From a virus: 64,000 nt of DNA. A program made the translations under genes and the position numbers. This document shows, piece by piece, positions 59,114-64,000 of this stretch. The notes beneath the pieces are model-generated. The model had not been told where the DNA came from. It did no database searches and saw nothing but the letters and a program-made list of their open reading frames with translations. Each line of letters opens with the position of its first letter. Positions within the stretch are counted from its first letter, which is position 1. Location of the stretch: positions 30,696-94,695 of IMG/VR virus record IMGVR_UViG_3300029983_000015. One strand, 5' to 3'.

Positions 59114-59562
59114 TAATAGTATCAAATACACAAATGCTAAATATATTTAGAAAGATATCAATTTTTAAAATGAATTTGGGAGAAAATTTTATTGATTTAA
59201 AACAAGAAACAGTTAGAATTAAAGATCCATTTATGAATAAATATTTGGAAATGACAGGAAAACAAGTTCTGACATATGGTTCAATAGGTAAGTTGATTTT
59301 TTATCAAGATTTTACTTTATCATCAAAAGAATTTTATATATTTAATGATGATACTGTTTATGGTATGATTTATACTGATGATGATTTAAAAATGAGTCCA
59401 GAACAATATTTAGCTTCAATAGTTAAAGAGATAAATGATAAAGAAGGTATTAAAGATAATTCTGATAAACCTATTAAGAAGTCAGATCCAAGTATTAAAT
59501 TGCCTACTGATCAATATATTGAGGAAATGATTAAGAAAAGAAAATTAGATGGAAATGGGTAA
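59110..59562 (+). CDS. Hypothetical protein in the repeat-protein operon
   Basis: 150 residues: MIIVSNTQMLNIFRKISIFK, then FIDLKQETVRIKDPFMNKYL, EMTGKQVLTYGSIGKLIFYQ, MSPEQYLASIVKEINDKEGI and a basic end. The middle resembles small virion or tail-accessory folds, but no family is recognised. Overlaps the next gene by 14 nt. Confidence 0.65.
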   Translation: MIIVSNTQMLNIFRKISIFKMNLGENFIDLKQETVRIKDPFMNKYLEMTGKQVLTYGSIGKLIFYQDFTLSSKEFYIFNDDTVYGMIYTDDDLKMSPEQYLASIVKEINDKEGIKDNSDKPIKKSDPSIKLPTDQYIEEMIKKRKLDGNG

Positions 59563-60781
59563 TTTAAATAATAATTATGTAATTGATAATATTGTAGTTA
59601 ATAATCATGGATTATTAGGATTAACACCTAATAATGAAACTGTTTATACTCAACCATCATCAATAAATATCAGAAGAAAATTATTGGGTGATGTTACTGG
59701 AAATTATGAAATTGTTGTAGCAAGAACTAAAACTCCTCCAAAATCTATATATGAATTTGGAGTTAATGATGATGTTACTGGTAATTCAGAAAATGTCATA
59801 TCAAGAAATAAAACTCCAAATAAAGAATATTTATTTACTAATAATTCACTAATTAAAACACCAAGAAAAGAAATATTATTTAAAAATGTAGATGTAATTA
59901 AAACACCAAGAAAAGAGATATTATTTAAAAATATAAATATAATTAAAACTCCAAATAAAGAAATATTATTTAATAATATAATAGATAATAATTCTTTAAC
60001 AAATGAAGATTTATTTAAAAATATAGGTTCAGACAACACATTAACAAATGAGGATTTATTTAAAAATATAGAATCAAATAATAATCTAATCAATGAAGAT
60101 TTATTTAAAAATATAGGTTCAGACAATAAATTAACAAATGAGCAATTATATGATGAAAATACTATATCGAATAATTCTTTAATTAATGAGGATTTATTTA
60201 AAAATATAGAATCAAATAATAATCTAATCAATGAAGATTTATTTAAAAATATAGGTTCAGATAATAAACTTATTAATGAAGATTTATTTAAAAATATAGG
60301 TTCTGATAATAAATTAACAAATGAGCAATTATATGATGAAAATACAATAGTGAATAATATATTGTCTAATGAAAGTTTGTTTGATGATAGTATAATAGTA
60401 AATAATTCTTTGAGTAATGAAGAGATATTTAAAAATTCTGAATATAATAATGTTTTAACTAATGAAAAAATGTATAATAATATAGAAATAGATAATACAC
60501 TAAATTATGAAGAATTGTATTTAAATGTGGATTCTCATAATAAATTGAGGGATTCAGATATATTTAAAAATGTAGATTCTAATAATAAATTAACAAATGA
60601 AAAATTATTTGAAAATGTATATTATGATAATAAATTAAAAAATGAAAATTTATATCCTGATAATAAACAAGTTGATAATTCATTGAAAAATGAAGAAATA
60701 TATGATAATAAAGATACACTAATTTCAACTAATAAAATAAAAAATGTAGAGACCTTGTATATTAATAGTAACATTGATTAA
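59549..60781 (+). CDS. Repeat-rich protein (NExLFKNI repeats)
   Basis: 410 residues. After a short unique start, residues 80-145 hold repeats of IKTPRKEILFKNV (13-14 residues), and residues 145-400 about eighteen repeats of 14-17 residues with the pattern N-x-L-x-NE-x-LF/Y-x-N-I/V-x-x-(D/N)N, e.g. NSLTNEDLFKNIGSDN. Regular spacing of Leu, Asn-Glu and Phe-Lys-Asn suggests a solenoid or a series of short binding motifs. Some repeats are nearly identical in DNA, so the array is still expanding or being homogenised. Unknown; a fibre or a multivalent scaffold are both possible. Confidence 0.75.
   Translation: MEMGNLNNNYVIDNIVVNNHGLLGLTPNNETVYTQPSSINIRRKLLGDVTGNYEIVVARTKTPPKSIYEFGVNDDVTGNSENVISRNKTPNKEYLFTNNSLIKTPRKEILFKNVDVIKTPRKEILFKNINIIKTPNKEILFNNIIDNNSLTNEDLFKNIGSDNTLTNEDLFKNIESNNNLINEDLFKNIGSDNKLTNEQLYDENTISNNSLINEDLFKNIESNNNLINEDLFKNIGSDNKLINEDLFKNIGSDNKLTNEQLYDENTIVNNILSNESLFDDSIIVNNSLSNEEIFKNSEYNNVLTNEKMYNNIEIDNTLNYEELYLNVDSHNKLRDSDIFKNVDSNNKLTNEKLFENVYYDNKLKNENLYPDNKQVDNSLKNEEIYDNKDTLISTNKIKNVETLYINSNID
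59850..60350 (+). repeat. Coding direct repeats within the NExLFKNI gene
   Basis: Units such as AATGAAGATTTATTTAAAAA plus TATAGGTTCAGA-type linkers recur about every 45-51 nt; several pairs are identical over 30 or more nt. They are in frame and encode the protein repeats, with no spacer-like variable inserts, so not a CRISPR. Confidence 0.85.
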
Positions 60782-60805
60782 TAATCCTTAATATGAATGA
60801 TTATT

Positions 60806-60837
60806 TTTGATTATCATTTGATTATGTATTATCTTTG
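60806..60837 (+). promoter_or_regulatory. Bacteroidetes sigma-A promoter
   Basis: TTTG at 60806-60809, 20 nt, TATCTTTG at 60830-60837: consensus match, 39 nt upstream of the ATG at 60876. Confidence 0.7.
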
Positions 60838-60875
60838 TGTATAAATTAATAATTAATAATTAAAAATATATAATC

Positions 60876-61673
60876 ATGAGTGTTCTAAATTATAAAGGCT
60901 TTTTGGATATTAAGTTTAAGAATGAGTTGATTGATAAGATTCTTACTACAATTGAACCAACTTTAGAAAAATTGATGGTTAAATATGAAGAAAATTTTTA
61001 TGAAGAAACTGGTAGATATTTTACTGAATTTCAAAAGGAGAATACTATATTGTATTTGGTATTTGATATGATAAGATCAATTGAAAAATACACAAAGACA
61101 ACAGATAAACTTATTTATTTAAGCACACGTTATTCTAATAAAGGAAATCTTGAGATTATTGCAAAAATTGAAAGAGATGAAGTGATTCACAATTTCTCAA
61201 CCGAAGTTATTATTGCAGGTGGCTATAATATTCAAAAAGCTCATTACAGGTATATTACAAAAACCACTTTACCTCAAACTAATAATACTGAATTGACAAA
61301 TATTTATTCAGAAAAAATTAAAAAATTAAATAAAAAAGAAAAATTACAAAAAGAAATAGAATATGATAAAAATATAATATCTTCTTGTGAAAAAGAAATA
61401 TCAGAATCTATTGTATTGACAGATGATGAAATTATTGATTTGTTGATAAAAGGAGAACATGGACGGTTATTGTTAACTACATGGAATGCATTAAGTGATG
61501 ATTGTTATGCAAAGCAAAATTATACTAAAGAGAGTTGGGAAATACATCAAAAAGAATATGTTGATAGTTGTGTTGATAGTTGGAAAAGACAGCATATTTA
61601 TTGGAAACAAGACAGAATAAAATCTGCTGAGATATCAATTAAAAAATCACAAGAAAAATTAAATAAATTGTAA
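60876..61673 (+). CDS. Hypothetical protein with helical C-terminal half
   Basis: 265 residues. MSVLNYKGFLDIKFKNELID starts it; a beta section (LEIIAKIERDEVIHNFSTEV, IIAGGYNIQKAHYRYITKTT) leads to coiled segments (EKIKKLNKKEKLQKEIEYDK, RIKSAEISIKKSQEKLNKL) around EHGRLLLTTWNALSDDCYAK. No recognised domain. Under a host-type promoter and followed immediately by two tagged genes. Confidence 0.7.
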   Translation: MSVLNYKGFLDIKFKNELIDKILTTIEPTLEKLMVKYEENFYEETGRYFTEFQKENTILYLVFDMIRSIEKYTKTTDKLIYLSTRYSNKGNLEIIAKIERDEVIHNFSTEVIIAGGYNIQKAHYRYITKTTLPQTNNTELTNIYSEKIKKLNKKEKLQKEIEYDKNIISSCEKEISESIVLTDDEIIDLLIKGEHGRLLLTTWNALSDDCYAKQNYTKESWEIHQKEYVDSCVDSWKRQHIYWKQDRIKSAEISIKKSQEKLNKL

Positions 61674-62134
61674 TGATGTATAATTATAATTGCTATAATT
61701 CAAAAAAATACGTTGAAAAATTGGCAAAATCTTTTTTGTTGATTTTTAACCATATTATTAAAGGTGAGAATATTGAATGTCAATCCAGTTGGCGTGCGGA
61801 TAATGAATATTATAAATTAACTTTTTATAAAAACAATATTTCATTTGGTGAAATTTTCAGTATATCATTTTATATTAAAGATGAACAATTTGATTGGATA
61901 GAATATACTCCTTCTATTAGAATAGATATAGAAAACTGCAGTCGGATGACAGATATGATAAAATGTGAAGATTTTTTGCTGTTTATTAAAAAACTACTAT
62001 TGCCTTTTGATAACACTTTTCAATATTATTCTTTTCATAGTTCAATAAATATTACTGATATTCCATATTTAATTAAAAAATTGTCAATTAAAGAATATGA
62101 TCTTTCAAATGACATTAAAAAATTTAACATATAA
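61673..62134 (+). CDS. Small protein ending in KKFNI, paralogue of 62138-62614
   Basis: 153 residues. The start (MMYNYNCYNSKKYVEKLAKS) lacks the set A element, but the end NDIKKFNI keeps the tail. FQYYSFHSSINITDIPYLIK and YDLSNDIKKFNI align in order with YYSFSSIIKQNDVNNIISNI and FNLYKDTSKFNL of the next gene, so the two are diverged tandem copies. Confidence 0.7.
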   Translation: MMYNYNCYNSKKYVEKLAKSFLLIFNHIIKGENIECQSSWRADNEYYKLTFYKNNISFGEIFSISFYIKDEQFDWIEYTPSIRIDIENCSRMTDMIKCEDFLLFIKKLLLPFDNTFQYYSFHSSINITDIPYLIKKLSIKEYDLSNDIKKFNI

Positions 62135-62137
62135 TTT

Positions 62138-62614
62138 ATGATTATAAAATTTGAGGAACATGTAGTTTATACTGAAGAATTTGTGGCTCATCTTGATTCT
62201 CATTATAAAGTAATTAAGTTAGGTGATAAAATTGTTGATTTTTTAAAAACTATTGATACTGATTTATTTTATTCTACAAATTCACCTCCAGATTATGAAC
62301 ATATGATAACTATTAATAGATGTAGTTTTCCTACATCAGAATTTGATGTTATTTTTTATGTTCTTTTTACTATAATTAATAATGTTGATATTAAAATAGA
62401 TTTTCATTGGGGTAAATCTGTAAAAAAAGTTTATGAAGATAAATGGTCATATACTCTATCATTTTTAAGACATATAATGTCGCCAAAAGAAGATTATGGT
62501 GAATATTATAGTTTTTCAAGTATTATTAAACAGAATGATGTAAATAACATTATTTCTAATATTAATCTGACTTATTTTAATCTATATAAAGACACTTCTA
62601 AATTTAATTTATAA
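62138..62614 (+). CDS. Small protein ending in SKFNL, paralogue of 61673-62134
   Basis: 158 residues starting MIIKFEEHVVYTEEFVAHLD, a loose set A start. The tail DTSKFNL is followed directly by a terminator rather than by another gene, which argues that the tail codons are not simply the ribosome-loading region of a downstream gene. Same fold order as the upstream gene. Confidence 0.7.
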   Translation: MIIKFEEHVVYTEEFVAHLDSHYKVIKLGDKIVDFLKTIDTDLFYSTNSPPDYEHMITINRCSFPTSEFDVIFYVLFTIINNVDIKIDFHWGKSVKKVYEDKWSYTLSFLRHIMSPKEDYGEYYSFSSIIKQNDVNNIISNINLTYFNLYKDTSKFNL

Positions 62615-62646
62615 AAAAAGCTGAAATTTAAATTTCAGCTTTTTTT
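62613..62646. terminator. Bidirectional intrinsic terminator
   Basis: AAAAAAAGCTGAAATTT-AAATTTCAGCTTTTTTT between converging genes. Confidence 0.9.
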
Positions 62647-62662
62647 ATGATCTTTTTGACAA

Positions 62663-63313
62663 TTAGAATGATACTTTTTTGAGAATATCATTGTGATGAG
62701 AGAATGCTAATTGTGATTTTGACGCCCTATTTAATAACATCCATTTTCCACTTTTTGCATCATCATCAAATGATAGCTCTGATGTATTTTTTATATGAAT
62801 AACAAAAGGAAATGTGAAGAAATTTATTTCTCTTGGATCATTAGTTCTAATCATATCTAATGACTCTATACTTTTAATGTCATCACTCTTTGCCTTTGTT
62901 TCTTCAGTTAGTTCTCTTAGAACTGCTTGCTGAGGTGTTTCTCCAGCATCAATAAAGCCTCCTGGTAAAGCCCAGCCTCTACCGTCTTGCCTTTCTATTA
63001 GATAAACCCTACCCTCTCTTAAAGCCACAGCATCAACAGCAAAATTCGCTACATATGATATAATATTATCATCTGTTATTTCGAAATATTTTGTTATTGG
63101 ATGTCCAGAGTTTACAAAATTTGCAAAATTATCATCAATCAATGTTAATTTTCCTGCTTGTTCTTTTGGTAGTTTAAATTCTTTTCTATCATCTGTTTTA
63201 TAAATCCAGTTTCCTTCTGAGTCTTTATTTATTGATATAATCGTTACTAATTTGCTCAAGTCAAAATTTGATAGAGATTCATTCATATTAAAATTTTTAA
63301 AATTTGTTATCAT
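62663..63313 (-). CDS. Nudix hydrolase with set A-like N-terminus
   Basis: 216 residues from the Met at 63313, giving MITNFKNFNMNESLSNFDLS; a longer frame to 63619 is antisense to the endolysin gene and upstream of the promoter, so it is rejected. The Nudix box GGFIDAGETPQQAVLRELTE, ET is complete (G-x5-E-x7-RE-x-x-EE). ERQDGRGWALPGGF before it and the upstream VDAVALREGRVYLI resemble ADP-ribose/NAD-related Nudix enzymes such as the C-terminal half of NadM fusions. It may recycle ADP-ribose or hydrolyse NAD derivatives, matching the sirtuin and ART-like genes. The N-terminal element suggests possible packaging. Confidence 0.9.
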   Translation of the reverse strand: MITNFKNFNMNESLSNFDLSKLVTIISINKDSEGNWIYKTDDRKEFKLPKEQAGKLTLIDDNFANFVNSGHPITKYFEITDDNIISYVANFAVDAVALREGRVYLIERQDGRGWALPGGFIDAGETPQQAVLRELTEETKAKSDDIKSIESLDMIRTNDPREINFFTFPFVIHIKNTSELSFDDDAKSGKWMLLNRASKSQLAFSHHNDILKKVSF

Positions 63314-63341
63314 TAAAATGTCTGTGTAATTTTTTAGAATG

Positions 63342-63373
63342 CAAATATACATTTTTATATTGGTAATACCAAA
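63342..63373 (-). promoter_or_regulatory. Bacteroidetes sigma-A promoter for the Nudix gene
   Basis: Minus strand: TTTG (63373-63370), 20 nt, TATATTTG (63349-63342), 29 nt from the start at 63313. It fixes the Nudix start downstream of the longer frame. Confidence 0.7.
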
Positions 63374-63387
63374 GTATATATAAAAAT

Positions 63388-63398
63388 AATTATATATA
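63388..63398 (+). promoter_or_regulatory. TATATATA-type promoter for the endolysin gene
   Basis: AATTATATATA ends 10 nt before the ATG at 63408, divergent from the host-type Nudix promoter: an early-type and a late-type promoter back to back. Confidence 0.5.
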
Positions 63399-63407
63399 CT
63401 TATAAAA

Positions 63408-64000
63408 ATGATAGAATTATTAAAAAGTTTTTTCAAGTTTATATTTGATTTAATAAATAGTTCAAGTTCTGATACAAGTACTACTACAAGTACGACTACA
63501 AGTACTACTACTTCAAGTACTATTGAAAGAGTTGCTACAAGTACTACTACAAGTACTACTACAAGTACCACTACAAATAAAAATAATGATAAAAATATGG
63601 AACAAACAATTATTGACAAATTAAAAGGACATATTCCAGATGTAGTATTGGCTCAAATACCTGATACTGCAGCAAAGTTTAATATTACAACATCTCTTAG
63701 ATTATGTCATTTTTTATCACAGTGTGCTCACGAGAGTATGAATTTTACTGCTGTGAAAGAAAATTTAAATTATTCTGCTTCTGCACTGAAATCTACTTTT
63801 CCTAAATATTTTCCAGGAAAATTAAATGAATCATATGCAAGAAAACCAGAACAAATAGCTGATAGAGCATATGCAAATCGAATGGGTAATGGAGATGAAG
63901 CATCTGGTGATGGTTATAAATATTGCGGAAGGGGTTATATTCAACTTACTGGTAAAGTGAATTATTCTGCATTTGATAAACTTGTTACTGAAGATTTATT
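63408..64000 (+). CDS. GH19 chitinase-type endolysin, partial (runs off the right edge)
   Basis: 197 codons are visible. A hydrophobic N-terminal helix (MIELLKSFFKFIFDLINS) is followed by a TST-rich linker (about 22-60), then the GH19 lysozyme-like domain: LRLCHFLSQCAHESMNFTAV with the catalytic Glu, KENLNYSASALKSTFPKYFP, RKPEQIADRAYANRMGNGDE and GYKYCGRGYIQLTGKVNYSA. The enzyme cleaves the glycan strand of peptidoglycan for lysis. The N-terminal helix may act as a signal-anchor or membrane tether, unlike the linkerless cytosolic forms. The C-terminus is outside the window. Confidence 0.92.
   Translation, partial: MIELLKSFFKFIFDLINSSSSDTSTTTSTTTSTTTSSTIERVATSTTTSTTTSTTTNKNNDKNMEQTIIDKLKGHIPDVVLAQIPDTAAKFNITTSLRLCHFLSQCAHESMNFTAVKENLNYSASALKSTFPKYFPGKLNESYARKPEQIADRAYANRMGNGDEASGDGYKYCGRGYIQLTGKVNYSAFDKLVTEDL
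63474..63575 (+). repeat. ACAAGTACTACT microsatellite coding TST linker
   Basis: Two blocks of imperfect 12-nt units (63474-63519 and 63534-63575) encode Thr-Ser-Thr-Thr repeats in the endolysin linker. Slippage could vary the linker length. Confidence 0.8.

Noticed and set aside
59704-60231. Antisense 175-residue open frame through the NExLFKNI repeats
   Set aside because: It mirrors the repetitive AT-rich coding strand; the opposite frame extends over the whole repeat and has coherent neighbours.
59850-60350. CRISPR array
   Set aside because: Repeats are contiguous, in frame and encode protein repeats, with no unique spacers.
63314-63619. N-terminal extension of the Nudix frame (Val/Leu-rich)
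   Set aside because: It is the antisense of the endolysin TST linker and lies upstream of a well-matched minus-strand promoter; the Met at 63313 gives a set A-like start.
1-64000. Temperate-phage or insertion-sequence genes
   Set aside because: No integrase, CI-like repressor, transposase or attachment-site-like repeat was seen in the window.

Overview
The window is a contiguous piece of a large, strongly AT-rich tailed-phage genome. The evidence is a contractile-tail and fibre gene set (tail-tube-like protein, very large baseplate-type proteins, collagen-like and beta-solenoid fibres), a GH19 endolysin, a T4-style Mre11/Rad50 recombination nuclease, a RuvC-like resolvase, thymidine kinase and dozens of small phage-type ORFs packed head to tail. 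The host is probably a Bacteroidetes bacterium. Several genes are preceded by the Bacteroidetes sigma-A promoter form TTTG-N19/20-TAnnTTTG (26100-26130, 52981-53011, 60806-60837, 63342-63373), and Shine-Dalgarno sequences are essentially absent. A second promoter type, a T4-late-like TTTATATATA box often preceded by AAGTTT, sits directly in front of many structural and small genes.

Layout. 1-3188 (-): a sirtuin and a run of small proteins, including tandem SH3-like mini-proteins. 3300-9703: mixed strands, with a trypsin-like protease, a YkuK-type RNase H-like protein, an RNA-rich intergenic locus (8494-8826) and a putative nuclease. 9705-15443: thymidine kinase, tandem ribbon-helix-helix regulator, NusG-like factor, duplicated small proteins and a ribosomal-protein-S1-like protein. 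15497-19984 (-): structural block. 20065-22479: DUF1599 protein and a GH15-like (alpha/alpha)6 enzyme. 22590-26033 (-): a complete ClpS-ClpC module. 26642-31223 (-): a single-chain Mre11-Rad50 (gp47-gp46) fusion. 31384-36703: small tagged proteins, a WYL-like protein and RuvC. 37647-52661: baseplate, fibre and receptor-binding proteins, interrupted at 42289-44003 by two ADP-ribosyltransferase-like genes. 52667-58485: bL12-like and UVR-motif proteins, DnaJ, a methyltransferase, and internal-head-protein-like genes including one broken gene. 58562-64000: a repeat-rich protein, more tagged proteins, a Nudix hydrolase and the start of a GH19 endolysin.

The most notable pattern is two sets of short terminal peptide signatures shared by otherwise unrelated proteins. 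Set A has an N-terminal M-x2/3-[FL]-K-x-[FY]-E-[NSK] element, like the capsid-targeting sequences of T4 internal proteins, frequently combined with a C-terminal K-[FY]-N-[IL]-stop. Set B has a C-terminal R-K-x-K-L-x-K-[IL] element. Set A includes an ADP-ribosyltransferase-like protein, a second related protein and a Nudix hydrolase. This suggests a cargo of enzymes packaged in the capsid and injected with the DNA, as T4 does with Alt. The phage also carries its own N-degron adaptor, unfoldase, UVR-motif protein and J-protein, and proteins touching transcription elongation and translation (NusG, S1, bL12-like), pointing to broad remodelling of host proteostasis and gene expression.
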